Below are positions 1 to 8,355 of a DNA stretch of 38,275 bases, piece after piece. Origin of the DNA: Planctomycetaceae bacterium (GTDB lineage: Bacteria; Planctomycetota; Planctomycetia; Pirellulales; Pirellulaceae); contig PKCN01000374.1 of assembly GCA_002862205.1 (NCBI GenBank), positions 1-38,275 on the forward strand, in the 5' to 3' direction. The notes below the pieces were generated by a model. The model ran no database searches. It saw only the letters and a list, made by a program, of their open reading frames with translations, and was not told the DNA's origin. Numbering within the stretch: the first letter of the stretch is position 1; the number at the start of each line of letters is the position of its first letter. A program made the position numbers and the translations under genes.

Positions 1-429
1 AGGATCAAACGTGAGCTGAAGGGATCAGCGGCCGCGGTTCCTTCACGCAGTCTAGTCATTAAAGCGAATGAGGCTGGGCAAAGATTCGAATGTGATTCGA
101 GACAGTCCAAGCGAAATGTGGCCTTGATCAGCATGACCCCCCATATGCATCTGAGAGGCAAAGCGTTTCGCTATGAACTGGTCGATGCCAAAACCGACAC
201 TGTCATTGAAACACTGCTTGATGTGCCAGCATATGACTTCAACTGGCAACTGAAATACATCCTCAAACAACCCAAAGTGATTCGCCCCGGACAGTTCATT
301 CGATGCACCGCTGTCTTCGACAACTCGGTGAACAATCTGTCCAACCCCGACCCCTCAGCAGAGGTGCGTTGGGGTCGGCAGAGTGAAAATGAAATGATGA
401 TCGGCTTCATGGAGTACCTCCCGCTGTAG
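1..429 (+). CDS. C-terminal part of planctomycete copper-monooxygenase-like (PHM-type) redox protein, 5' truncated
   Basis: The frame is open from base 1 to the TAG at 427-429, so the gene starts outside the window; 142 residues are visible. They contain the block TPHMHLRGK followed by FDNSVNNLSNPDP and a WGRQSENEMMIGF block close to the C-terminus. This layout (a His-x-His pair, a Cys/Asp-Asn strand, then a Met-containing strand) matches the C-terminal domain of copper type II ascorbate-dependent monooxygenases. In planctomycetes that domain is found at the end of larger thioredoxin-like or cytochrome-c-like proteins. The HMH pair and the Met would be the copper ligands. What the missing N-terminal part carries cannot be seen. 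The GTG at 118 lies inside the conserved domain and is not a believable start. Confidence 0.75.
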   Translation, partial: RIKRELKGSAAAVPSRSLVIKANEAGQRFECDSRQSKRNVALISMTPHMHLRGKAFRYELVDAKTDTVIETLLDVPAYDFNWQLKYILKQPKVIRPGQFIRCTAVFDNSVNNLSNPDPSAEVRWGRQSENEMMIGFMEYLPL

Positions 430-457
430 GACACAAGAAGACAAAAAGATGCCCCAA

Positions 458-493
458 AATCCACCGCGTAATCCACCGCGTAATCCACCGGGC
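458..493. repeat. 12-bp tandem repeat, 3 copies
   Basis: Three adjacent copies of AATCCACCGCGT (458-469, 470-481, and 482-493 with a changed end) lie between the copper-domain gene and the DUF502 gene. No dyad symmetry was seen. Confidence 0.8.
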
Positions 494-551
494 ATTAGAC
501 TGCTGACTGTGATTCCCCCATCACCACGCCAACCGAACCCACCCATGCTGC

Positions 552-1223
552 ATGATTGTTAAAAAGTCAAAGCGTTTCATCAACTTTCTGAAGACGACCG
601 CCATCGGCGGGTTGTTGTTTCTGTTGCCACTGATCGTTGTGGGTGCATTGGTGGGGCAAATCGCACCCATCGTCGTCACGGTTGCATCGGCACTCAATGA
701 GTACATACCGGTTAAAACACCAACTGGAATTGCTGTCCTGATCGGACTGTCCATCGCCATCATCCTGCTGCTCTGTTTCGCTGCTGGTATGTTTGCTCGT
801 TGGTCGTTTGGAAAAAAAATCACAACCGCTTTCGAGAAAAAGCTGTCTCTCTTTTTCCCACGCTACTCGATCCTCAAAGATCAGATGGCAGATACGATTG
901 GAGGGGATGAAACAAGACCACAAATGAAACCGGTACTCGTGGTCTTTCAAGAGTACCAACGCATCGCTTTTGAAACGGAACGTGATGAAAAACAGGGCTT
1001 GGCCACCATCTACCTGCCCGGTTCACCTGATCCATGGTCAGGCAAAGCGGTCATCCTGAAACTTGATCGTGTCACACGCTTGGATGCCGATTTTGGACAC
1101 GCAGCAGCCACCTGCGAACAAGTGGGACGAGGCGCGATTGCGATGGCCGGGAGAGTGGCCAAATCATCCAAGCCCGCCAGCAACCCTGAAACCACCAGCG
1201 GCTCAGCGTCGACTGACGCCTGA
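552..1223 (+). CDS. DUF502 family membrane protein
   Basis: The 223-residue protein has two hydrophobic segments at about residues 16-38 and 56-80. A soluble region follows with the family-like stretches YSILKDQMAD and VFQEYQRIAFETE. Size and layout (two membrane helices, then a roughly 130-residue domain) fit DUF502, a widespread bacterial and plant family of integral membrane proteins without a clear biochemical role. The last 25 residues are Ser/Thr/Ala-rich and look like a disordered tail. The ATG at 552 puts the first helix at the expected distance from the N-terminus; no strong ribosome-binding site is visible. It is separated from both neighbours, so it is probably transcribed alone. 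Confidence 0.8.
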   Translation: MIVKKSKRFINFLKTTAIGGLLFLLPLIVVGALVGQIAPIVVTVASALNEYIPVKTPTGIAVLIGLSIAIILLLCFAAGMFARWSFGKKITTAFEKKLSLFFPRYSILKDQMADTIGGDETRPQMKPVLVVFQEYQRIAFETERDEKQGLATIYLPGSPDPWSGKAVILKLDRVTRLDADFGHAAATCEQVGRGAIAMAGRVAKSSKPASNPETTSGSASTDA

Positions 1224-1303
1224 ATGAAGCACTGCCGGGGATCTGGAAAGCACCGTATTGGCAAATGGCCAAAATGTCGCCGAGCAGGTGATCAGACGCA
1301 ACG

Positions 1304-1412
1304 AGCCTGGGCCTCGACAGCTTCACGCCTCAGCCTCGACAGCTTCACGCCTCAGCCTCGACAGCTTCACGCCTCAGCCTCGACAGCTTCACGCCTGGGC
1401 CTCGACAGCTTC
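1304..1412. repeat. 22-bp tandem repeat, about 4.6 copies
   Basis: The unit CCTCGACAGCTTCACGCCTCAG is repeated at 1312, 1334, 1356 and 1378 (the last ends CCTGGG), with a partial copy at 1400-1412. The sequence just before the first unit also reads CCTGGG. Units are almost identical, which suggests recent expansion. Since 22 is not a multiple of three, all three frames stay open and give pseudo-proteins with a 22-residue period. Confidence 0.9.
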
Positions 1413-1495
1413 GTCCCCATCAGTAACAGAGTGTTGCTGGGGCTGGGAAGGCATCGCGGGGTTGAGCAAAATGCTTGCATTGCCATTTCCATAGT

Positions 1496-1512
1496 TTGCC
1501 CGGGGTTGGCAA
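1496..1512. promoter_or_regulatory. Inverted repeat upstream of SYLF gene, possible operator
   Basis: TTGCC and GGCAA arms are separated by 7 bases about 90 bp upstream of the SYLF start. A related GGCAAA lies at 1533-1538 and a possible -10 hexamer (TACACT) follows. No matching -35 at 17 bp was found, so the reading is weak. Confidence 0.25.
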
Positions 1513-1601
1513 GGTTCGTGTTTTGGGAATCTGGCAAACCCTCTACACTGTGCGTTCTGCTCAGTTTATGAATTGCTCGCACCGGGAAGGATTCCAGGAA
1601 G

Positions 1602-2744
1602 ATGTTTCGTCACGCTTTTCCCCCACTTCTGATAGCCATTGGCTTGCTCACCGTCTCCGCTCCGCAAGTTGCCCATGGCCAACAAATGGAAGCGGCCACA
1701 GTTCAAGCCGCCACCTCCGTCTTGAGTGAGGCGATGACAACGCCTGGAAACAAGATTCCCGAGGCAATGCTCTCGGACTCTTATGGCGTAGCGATCATTC
1801 CTAACGTGATCAAGGGTGGTTTTGTTATTGGAGCGAGATTCGGCCGCGGCCTATTATTCATTCGTGATGCCAATGGCATTTGGCATGCGCCGGTTTTCAT
1901 CACGCTGACCGGTGGCAACATTGGTTGGCAGGTGGGAGTCCAAGCCTCCGACATCATTTTGGTTTTCAAGACGTTGAACAGTGTGCAAGGGATTCTTCAA
2001 GGCAAACTGACCATCGGAGCTGATGCGGCTGCATCAGCTGGCCCGATTGGGCGGCAAACAGCAGCAGCCACGGACGGACAGCTCAAAGCGGAGATCTATA
2101 CCTATTCTCGGAGCCGAGGATTATTTGCGGGTGTATCGATTGATGGTTCCGTGGTTCGGACCGATCCATTGGCCACCAGTTCCTATTACCACAGTGCAGG
2201 TCCCGAAACACCGTTGGTGATTCCTCCAGCCGCTCTGCAATTGACACAAACCATTGCTCGTTACGCTGGTGTGATCCCGCAGCCGACATCACCAACAGCA
2301 ACCTCCACACCGCCCTTGGGAGGCAATCCAGCCGTTCCTTTTGGAACCCCAACTGTCGACAATCGCCCTGCAACATCGGGAGTTCCAGCGAGGCCGGTGA
2401 GCACCCAAAACCCACCGATCGTCTGGCAACACGTGGGATCCGAAGCTGATGTTCTGAGAACCCAACTCACAAAACTGGCTCCTGAACTGTACGAAAAACT
2501 GGACGACAATTGGAAGAATTATCTTGCCCTACCATCATCGATTTTCTTGACCGGTGGTCACCCCTCAGCCACTGAGATCGCAACCGTTCTGCAACATTTC
2601 GAAGCGGTCGCCAGAAATCCGGCTTACAAAGAGCTGGCTTCTTACCCTGCATTTCAGTCAGTGTACGGAGTGCTGCGGCATTACCAGCAAACGATCACCA
2701 GTGCATCAGCAACTTTGAACCTCCCACCTCCACCAACTCGATAA
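1602..2744 (+). CDS. Secreted SYLF (Ysc84-type) domain protein
   Basis: The 380-residue protein begins with a signal peptide (hydrophobic core LLIAIGLLTVSA, likely cleavage after AHG near residue 26). The mature N-terminal half, about residues 30-205, matches the SYLF/Ysc84 domain: IPEAMLSDSYGVAIIPNVIK, a Gly-rich GARFGRG turn, and a TLTGGNIGWQVG strand followed by DIILVF. In eukaryotes this domain binds phosphoinositides; bacterial members are secreted or periplasmic and poorly characterised. A Pro/Thr-rich linker (about 228-270) leads to a helical C-terminal region of about 110 residues that I do not recognise. AAGG at 1587-1590 could serve as ribosome-binding site. The gene appears monocistronic. 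Confidence 0.82.
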   Translation: MFRHAFPPLLIAIGLLTVSAPQVAHGQQMEAATVQAATSVLSEAMTTPGNKIPEAMLSDSYGVAIIPNVIKGGFVIGARFGRGLLFIRDANGIWHAPVFITLTGGNIGWQVGVQASDIILVFKTLNSVQGILQGKLTIGADAAASAGPIGRQTAAATDGQLKAEIYTYSRSRGLFAGVSIDGSVVRTDPLATSSYYHSAGPETPLVIPPAALQLTQTIARYAGVIPQPTSPTATSTPPLGGNPAVPFGTPTVDNRPATSGVPARPVSTQNPPIVWQHVGSEADVLRTQLTKLAPELYEKLDDNWKNYLALPSSIFLTGGHPSATEIATVLQHFEAVARNPAYKELASYPAFQSVYGVLRHYQQTITSASATLNLPPPPTR

Positions 2745-2767
2745 TGGCAGGCAGCGATTTCTCACAG

Positions 2768-2782
2768 AAAAAAAGGGGGGGG
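2768..2782. repeat. A7-G8 homopurine tract
   Basis: Seven A followed by eight G lie just after the SYLF gene stop, in non-coding sequence. Such runs are prone to slippage. No hairpin was seen next to it, so it is not a standard terminator. Confidence 0.6.
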
Positions 2783-2939
2783 AATCCTGCATGACCTGTC
2801 TGGCCATCCGTTAATCTGTGCAAGAAAACTGCTCTGCCGGCTTTCAGGCGTCATCCTCAGCTACGGGCAACATTGGCTTTGGCTGCGGATTACGATTCAA
2901 TGAAGTTGCTTATCACCGCCTCATCAAATTTCATCAAAC

Positions 2940-3848
2940 ATGTACACATCTTCAGCCACGCCGATCGCAACCCTGTGGTCAGTTGCTCGCGAATTGTGGC
3001 GTCATTTCCTGGCAGTTATCCTCTACGTTAGCGTGATTGAAGGTCTTGACATTCGCTACGGATGGAAAGACACGGCGTTCCCGCTTCCAGTGATCGCCAT
3101 CATGGGTACGGTGATTGGTTTACTCTTGGGTTTTCGCACCAACTCATGCTACGGCCGCTGGTGGGAAGCTCGAATTCTATGGGGTGCGATCGTCAATGAT
3201 TCCCGCACCTGGACACGGCAACTTCTTGAATTCACACCATCCACTGACACAGAAACTCAAATGGCGGTAAAACGCATGAGCCATCGTCAGATCGCTTGGT
3301 GCTATTCGCTGAGCCGAAATCTTCGGGGCCAAGAGGCAACGCAGGACATCGATAATCTATTGACAGAAGAAGAGATTCGGGAAGTGAAGCAAAAACATGT
3401 ACCGAACCTGCTGCTGTTACGACAGGGTGAGGAACTTCGAACCTTGAAACAACGGGGGCATCTTGAGACTTTTGAGTTCATTGAACTTGAAAGAACGTTA
3501 ACCAGGCTTACCAATGCGATGGGCGGATGTGAGCGGATTCGAAATACAGCGTTCCCCCGCTCCTACACACGGATGATCAATCTGCTGATTTACCTGTTTG
3601 TCATTTGCCTTCCCTTTGGCCTGGTTGACCTCCCTTGGTTTGGTTTGATCTCGACATCCATCAGTTTTGCATTTGCGTTTCTGATGGTGGACCGGGTATC
3701 CATTTTTCTGCAGGACCCCTTCAGCAATCGGCCCTCAGACACGCCGACTCAAAGCCTTTCACGCACCATAGAAATCAATGTTCGTGAAATGCTGGGTGAG
3801 ACTAATTTGCCCGATAAGTCAATTCCCGTGAATGGTGTTCTGATGTAG
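2940..3848 (+). CDS. Bestrophin-family (UPF0187, RFP-TM type) anion channel
   Basis: The 302-residue protein shows the family signature GLLLGFRTNSCYGRWWEAR followed by LWGAIVNDSR at about residues 60-90, and a pair of hydrophobic helices near 210-250 followed by DPF. Length agrees with bacterial bestrophins of about 300 residues. Relatives form homopentameric membrane channels for ions. The ATG at 2940 leaves only about 20 residues before the first hydrophobic segment, slightly short for the family; an upstream ATG at 2900 is in another frame. The gene stands alone between two long spacers, and no partner is evident. Confidence 0.82.
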   Translation: MYTSSATPIATLWSVARELWRHFLAVILYVSVIEGLDIRYGWKDTAFPLPVIAIMGTVIGLLLGFRTNSCYGRWWEARILWGAIVNDSRTWTRQLLEFTPSTDTETQMAVKRMSHRQIAWCYSLSRNLRGQEATQDIDNLLTEEEIREVKQKHVPNLLLLRQGEELRTLKQRGHLETFEFIELERTLTRLTNAMGGCERIRNTAFPRSYTRMINLLIYLFVICLPFGLVDLPWFGLISTSISFAFAFLMVDRVSIFLQDPFSNRPSDTPTQSLSRTIEINVREMLGETNLPDKSIPVNGVLM

Positions 3849-4031
3849 CCATGCTGCACTGGCAACAGCGACTGTGACACTGCTTGCAACCATCCTCACG
3901 AAACGATGTCCAACCCGGTCAAACAGGCGCCCCCGAGCAAGTGTCTCATTGAGGTCAGATTTCCCAGCAAAGATACGGTCTCATTGGTGACTCTGCTGCT
4001 CACGCAAAAAGCTTCTCCGGAGGGGTAACAC

Positions 4032-4079
4032 CATCACCCCTGATCGCCATCACCTGTGATCGCCATCACCTGTGATCAT
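4032..4079. repeat. 16-bp tandem repeat, 3 copies
   Basis: CATCACCCCTGATCGC, CATCACCTGTGATCGC and CATCACCTGTGATCAT lie end to end at 4032, 4048 and 4064. Confidence 0.8.
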
Positions 4080-4436
4080 TGTGCAGGAATCTGTCAGCGG
4101 CATGCAAAGAACCTCAATACGAGAGTGTGGCTGTAAGATCATTCCCTCATGCTGTGTTCCTTGAGCGGGGCATTTTTCTGTGTCGAGTTCCAGTCCATTG
4201 ATTGGCTGAAAGTATTCAGGTGAAGTAAAAAATGTCCGCCAAAACAAGGAGTTTCTTCCCATCAATAAAATTGAGCACCCGCCCAATTCGAGCATCACTT
4301 GGCTACCAAGCAGAAGTGATTTGGCAGGAATACAAGGTGGATTTCCCCGTGGAAGCATCCAGCCCCCTCTTGGCCTTCCCCACTACGCTAGTGCTACAAT
4401 CAAGCCAGCGATGTTAGCCTTGCATCAGGCGTAGAC

Positions 4437-4484
4437 CGATCACGCTATCCACTGGGGGCCCGATCACGCTATCCACTGGGGGTA
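4437..4484. repeat. 24-bp direct repeat, 2 copies
   Basis: Two copies (4437-4460 and 4461-4484) starting CGATCACGCTATCC share 22 identical bases and differ only in the last two. A further CGATCAC follows at 4488. Confidence 0.85.
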
Positions 4485-4530
4485 AGGCGATCACCTGGAA
4501 GAGAGAGGGGGAGTGCTTGGAAGCAGGAAA

Positions 4531-4590
4531 CACAATCCAAGCCGAAAATGCACAATTCAGGCCGAACACGCACAATTCAGGCTGAACACG
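4531..4590. repeat. 20-bp tandem repeat, 3 copies
   Basis: The copies are CACAATCCAAGCCGAAAATG, CACAATTCAGGCCGAACACG and CACAATTCAGGCTGAACACG. The first has diverged most. Confidence 0.8.
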
Positions 4591-4607
4591 CAGTGACCGC
4601 CAATCCT

Positions 4608-4646
4608 TGTCTTCTCATTTTGTCTTCTCATTTTGTCTTCTCATTT
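4608..4646. repeat. 13-bp tandem repeat, 3 copies
   Basis: Three perfect copies of TGTCTTCTCATTT end 52 bp before the start of the SnoaL-like gene. The strand bias is C/T-rich. Confidence 0.85.
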
Positions 4647-4698
4647 CTCAACGACCTACGAGTACTTGTCACCCAGAATTCTTGATACAACAAAAACC

Positions 4699-5676
4699 AT
4701 GAAATACAGAACATATACCACGTCGTTGCTATTGCTGGGTGCTTACCTTGCCCTACCACCCTCTGCATCGGGTCAAAGTCCCCGGACTGTGAGTAACGAC
4801 TCTGCAGTAACCGCTGGGCCCCCGATTGAAGTTGCGGAAGAACACAAACCGTTTCTTGCCAGCGCCCAAGCCTTCGTTGATGCCTATGCAAAACGTGATT
4901 CCGCAGCGATCGGAGAAATGTTTACGACAGATGCAGAGTTTTTGGATGAGTTTGGGGAACTGACTCAGGGGCGGGAAGCGATTATCACAGTATTCGAGAG
5001 TGTATTTCGCAACACCCAGACCGCGACCATTGATGAAATTGCGATCGAACGAATCAGAAAAATCACCGATCGGGTTGTGCTGGAAGAAGGTGTGATCTTT
5101 GCAGCTGAATCGTCTGATCACGTGCGGACTCAGAGTCGTTATGTCGCGTTACATACGTTGGGGGACGACGGCAAATGGCGAATCAACTCGCTGAAGAACT
5201 TGCCGGCCAGCGATGTCAGTCGAAAGGAACAACTCGAACAACTTGCCTGGCTGACCGGAAACTGGGTCAATGAGGATGACAATTCCGTGGTTCATACAAC
5301 TTGCCACTGGTCGGATGACGGCAACTACCTGCTACGACGTTTCACGGTAAAAACACGGGAGGGCAATGAAATGAGCGGAGTCCAACGCATTGGCTGGGAT
5401 CCGGCCCGCAAAAAAATCCGTTCATGGACCTTCGATTCCCACGGAGGATTCTTCAGCGGACTATGGACGAAACACGATAAACAATGGCTGCTGAATTCCG
5501 CTGGTGTGACGGCGGATGGTGAAACCGTAACCGCGACCAGTGCCTACACCCTTCACGACGCAGAAATGGTGACATGGCAATATCGAAGCCTGATTGTCGC
5601 CGGTGATGTTCGAGAGGACATGGAACCCATCACGATGGTAAAACGTCCGCCACCGCCGACCCGATCCAACAAGTGA
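4699..5676 (+). CDS. Secreted SnoaL-like (SgcJ/EcaC-type) protein with second beta domain
   Basis: Starting at the ATG at 4699 gives 325 residues with a clear signal peptide (LLLLGAYLALPPSASG, cleavage near residue 26). A frame extension to a TTG at 4633 would run into the 13-bp repeat and is rejected. Residues of about 50-180 form a SnoaL-like/NTF2-fold domain: FVDAYAKRDSAAIGEMFTTD, then FGELTQGREAI, then a strand-rich part ending in WRINSLKNL. Such domains are labelled SgcJ/EcaC family, but an enzymatic role is rarely proven. The remaining 145 residues (from LAWLTGNW through WDPARKKIRSWTFDS) look like a beta-rich ligand-binding fold. The next gene begins 49 bp downstream, so the two may be co-transcribed. 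Confidence 0.78.
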   Translation: MKYRTYTTSLLLLGAYLALPPSASGQSPRTVSNDSAVTAGPPIEVAEEHKPFLASAQAFVDAYAKRDSAAIGEMFTTDAEFLDEFGELTQGREAIITVFESVFRNTQTATIDEIAIERIRKITDRVVLEEGVIFAAESSDHVRTQSRYVALHTLGDDGKWRINSLKNLPASDVSRKEQLEQLAWLTGNWVNEDDNSVVHTTCHWSDDGNYLLRRFTVKTREGNEMSGVQRIGWDPARKKIRSWTFDSHGGFFSGLWTKHDKQWLLNSAGVTADGETVTATSAYTLHDAEMVTWQYRSLIVAGDVREDMEPITMVKRPPPPTRSNK

Positions 5677-5725
5677 TCAAACCCAATTCCCACACGCAGA
5701 AATCCACACTTTTGAGATACGACCG

Positions 5726-7525
5726 ATGATGAAGACAGCATCCTACTTTCTGCTGGCTGGAACCTTGCTCTTAACGCCAATCAGCGAGCTGCACGCTCGC
5801 GGTCGGGGCGGCGGCGGCGGCGGTGGCGGCGGTGGCGGTCGCGCCAACATGAGCCGCGGCAACATGAGCCGCCCCAGTGCCAGCAGGCCCAGCCCAAGCT
5901 TCAGTCGTCCCACCCGGCCTAGCACTGGGATGCCTTCAGTCTCACGTCCTTCCATGCCGTCGAATCGACCCTCCTTCCCATCCACACGACCATCGATGCC
6001 GTCAACTCGACCATCATTTCCGTCCACACGGCCCTCGATCCCATCCACACGGCCTGCGATCCCATCCACACGGCCTGCGATCCCATCCACACGGCCCTCG
6101 CTGCCAGGAGGCCGACCGTCCACAAGACCTTCGTTGCCGGATCGCCCTTCGACTCTGCCTGCGAACCGACCTGGTGATGGAACCCGACCCGGCAATGGAA
6201 CCCGACCTGGTAATGGAACCCGACCTGGTAATGGAACCCGACCCGGCAATGACCGCCCCTCGGTGAGGCCCAGCCTGCCAGGGCTTGATGGGGATCGGCC
6301 TACCCGCCCCAACCGTCCGGATCGGCCCAGTATCGATGACCGCCGCGCGTCGTTGAATGATCGTTTGGAACAACGACCAGGCAATCTTCACTCCAATCAT
6401 GACCGACCAGGATACGGCTGGGACAACTGGTACGATAAGCACTACAGCCATCATCACCATTGGCATCACGGTTCGTGGCACCATCCGTGGCGTCCCCCCA
6501 CCTACTGGAACTACTGGTGGAATCGTTACCCAGCTCTCACAACATTTGGTTTGACAACTTGGGGACTCAATCGCGTCGGTTGGGCTTTCGGGTACAACAA
6601 TTATTACAATCCATATGTGACCCCCAGCACCGTCGTTGTCGATAACAGCGTCTACGACTATTCGCAGCCGATCATCATGGCCCCCGGCGAGACGACACTC
6701 TCAAGCAACCCATCCAACGCACCGATGGCTGAGGTACCCGAGGCATCACTTACGACCTTTGATCAAGCACGCAATGATTTCTACGCCGGCGATTACACGG
6801 CAGCGTTGAAGGCGACTGATGAAGCACTCAAAGAGAGCCCCAACGATGCCGTGATGCATGAGTTTCGGGCATTGACCTTGTTCGCGTTGGGGCAATACCA
6901 GGAATCAGCGGCAACTTTGTATGCAGTCTTGAGTGTTGGTCCCGGCTGGGATTGGACGACCATGATCGGTCTCTATCCGCAAGTCGATATTTACACAGAA
7001 CAACTTCGCAAGCTTGAGCAATTTGTCACAGACAAGCCTGACGACAATGCCGGCTTACTGGTACTTTCGTATCAATACATCACTGCCGGACACGATCAGG
7101 CAGCAGCCACAGAACTGGAACGTCTGGTTGCCTTGACCCCGACTGACCCGGTAGCCATCCAGTTGCTGCTGAGTGTTGACCCAGACGCCAAAATTCCTGA
7201 TCCGCCCCAGGAAGTCCTCCCACCTCAACCAACGGCCAAGATCACCAAAGACGAACTCAATGGTTCATGGTCAGCAGGCAGGGACGGACGTGAATTTGAG
7301 ATGGACCTCAGGGAAGACGGAACGTTCTCGTGGACTTATTCCCAAGGCGATCAATCGCAGCAAGTCACGGGTGTCTGGGATGTGGATGATCAGGGAATTC
7401 TGGCGATGGAAATGAACGACGACGGCGTGATGCTGGCACAGGTTCTATTCAAAGACGGAAAACTCGACTTTTACATGATTGGTGATACCGAGGGAACGCC
7501 ACCGTTGGAGTTCACAAAAGGTTAA
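5726..7525 (+). CDS. Secreted Pro/Arg/Ser-repeat protein with TPR region
   Basis: The 599-residue protein has a signal peptide (cleavage near residue 25, LHA-RG), an 11-residue glycine run, and about 150 residues of low complexity: repeats of the type PSTRPS/PSTRPA with 21-bp DNA units, and NGTRPG with 18-bp units. A His/Trp-rich stretch follows near residues 235-262. TPR-like helices start at about residue 344 (FDQARNDFYAGDYTAALKA) and run to about 480. The C-terminal domain (about 508-599, starting LNGSWSAGRDGREFEM) looks like a small beta barrel. The basic repeat region could bind polyanions or cell wall, but this is inference. The long minus-strand frame opposite the repeats is a by-product of the repeat composition. 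Confidence 0.75.
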   Translation: MMKTASYFLLAGTLLLTPISELHARGRGGGGGGGGGGGRANMSRGNMSRPSASRPSPSFSRPTRPSTGMPSVSRPSMPSNRPSFPSTRPSMPSTRPSFPSTRPSIPSTRPAIPSTRPAIPSTRPSLPGGRPSTRPSLPDRPSTLPANRPGDGTRPGNGTRPGNGTRPGNGTRPGNDRPSVRPSLPGLDGDRPTRPNRPDRPSIDDRRASLNDRLEQRPGNLHSNHDRPGYGWDNWYDKHYSHHHHWHHGSWHHPWRPPTYWNYWWNRYPALTTFGLTTWGLNRVGWAFGYNNYYNPYVTPSTVVVDNSVYDYSQPIIMAPGETTLSSNPSNAPMAEVPEASLTTFDQARNDFYAGDYTAALKATDEALKESPNDAVMHEFRALTLFALGQYQESAATLYAVLSVGPGWDWTTMIGLYPQVDIYTEQLRKLEQFVTDKPDDNAGLLVLSYQYITAGHDQAAATELERLVALTPTDPVAIQLLLSVDPDAKIPDPPQEVLPPQPTAKITKDELNGSWSAGRDGREFEMDLREDGTFSWTYSQGDQSQQVTGVWDVDDQGILAMEMNDDGVMLAQVLFKDGKLDFYMIGDTEGTPPLEFTKG

Positions 7526-7551
7526 ATGGATCGGTTAGGATGGAGGCCGGC

Positions 7552-7626
7552 AGTTTCGCCAGACACAGTTTCGCCAGATAGCCTGCCGGACAACAGCCTG
7601 CTGGACAACAGCCTGCCTCACGACAC
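7552..7626. repeat. Two adjacent 15-bp repeat families
   Basis: AGTTTCGCCAGACAC and AGTTTCGCCAGATAG (7552-7581) are followed directly by CCTGCCGGACAACAG, CCTGCTGGACAACAG and a decayed CCTGCCTCACGACAC (7582-7626). Both families have the same 15-bp period. Confidence 0.8.
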
Positions 7627-7747
7627 CATTTCTTTGGGCAATCATGCTCTAGAAAATCCGCTTTCCTCTGCAAACAGGCATGAAAGCGTATGAACGATCA
7701 GCCGATGTTACTTGTGCCCAACCTTTCCTTGCGACCAGCGATCGATC

Positions 7748-8344
7748 ATGAAAGACCGTGAATTCCCCCGAACAGCCCCCCTGTATGTCATCGGTGCTGT
7801 TCTTACGCTGCTGGGTGGCCTCGCATTCGCGACACCCCTCGTCGCGGGAACGTGGGTGGTAGGAGTGCTGGGGGTGGTTCTGTTAATCGCTGGGATCATG
7901 CAATTGATCACAGGCTGGTGGGCTGAACGTTGGTCACAAAAGATCTCGCCGATGATCATTGGAGTGGTATCCACCGTCTCCGGGGTTGGCCTTCTTACCG
8001 AGCCTTGGATTGGTTCAACGATGGTCATTTTGGTCATGTCCATATTTTTCGTGGCCAGCGGTGTCTGGAAGATAGTCAACGCTTTCAGTTACCGGCCTGC
8101 CAAGGGCTGGCTTTTTCTGTTCATCAGTGGTGTGATTGCCTGTGGACTGGGATACTGGATGTACACGCGAACGCCCGAACAAGCTCTTGAGATCATCGGA
8201 TATCTGGCTGGCATTGATTTTTTGCTGACAGGCATATCCATGCTGGCTGTTGCCATTACCGTGCGTCAACTGATGGCCGTTGTCGGGGACGCATCAGAGC
8301 AGGTTACTGAGACACAGAACCCCGACAAACCGCTAGTGGACTGA
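7748..8344 (+). CDS. HdeD-like (DUF308) membrane protein
   Basis: The 198-residue protein has about six hydrophobic segments in three pairs, typical of HdeD/DUF308 proteins (IGAVLTLLGGLAFATPLVAG, then VVLLIAGIMQLITGWWAE, then a second similar round). Family members in enterobacteria protect against acid stress; the role here is unproven. I chose the ATG at 7748 because an extension to 7712 adds a non-conserved 12-residue piece. The downstream phosphodiesterase gene begins 11 bp after the stop, so the two probably form an operon concerned with the membrane. Confidence 0.8.
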   Translation: MKDREFPRTAPLYVIGAVLTLLGGLAFATPLVAGTWVVGVLGVVLLIAGIMQLITGWWAERWSQKISPMIIGVVSTVSGVGLLTEPWIGSTMVILVMSIFFVASGVWKIVNAFSYRPAKGWLFLFISGVIACGLGYWMYTRTPEQALEIIGYLAGIDFLLTGISMLAVAITVRQLMAVVGDASEQVTETQNPDKPLVD

Positions 8345-8355
8345 TCAGGTCTGAG

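Larger units (their letters stand above)
1224..1601. other. Intergenic region with tandem array and candidate promoter
   Basis: No convincing gene lies here. Open frames across it are produced by the 22-bp repeat at 1304-1412 and carry repetitive peptides. The right half holds a short inverted repeat (TTGCC-N7-GGCAA, 1496-1512), another GGCAAA at 1533-1538, and a TACACT hexamer near 1543 that could be a -10 element for the SYLF gene. Confidence 0.5.
3849..4698. other. Long intergenic region with four separate tandem arrays
   Basis: No believable gene was found in 850 bases. The only open frames (4232-4417 on +, 4050-4358 on -) lack recognisable features. The stretch holds four unrelated tandem arrays, at 4032-4079, 4437-4484, 4531-4590 and 4608-4646. 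Confidence 0.7.

Noticed and set aside
1304-1412. CRISPR array considered for this and the other repeat arrays
   Set aside because: Copies are directly adjacent with no unique spacers, and no cas gene is present.
1224-1571. Plus-strand frames of 115 and 78 residues over the 22-bp repeat (also 1258-1494, and 1367-1582 on minus)
   Set aside because: They exist because a 22-bp unit without stops keeps all frames open; the peptides are only the repeat translated in successive frames.
4232-4417. 61-residue plus-strand ORF
   Set aside because: No ribosome-binding site, no domain, no signal peptide; lies in a repeat-rich spacer.
5743-6384. 213-residue minus-strand ORF opposite the Pro/Arg repeats
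   Set aside because: Its Gly/Arg/Val repeats mirror the plus-strand repeats; the plus frame has a signal peptide, TPR and a C-terminal domain.
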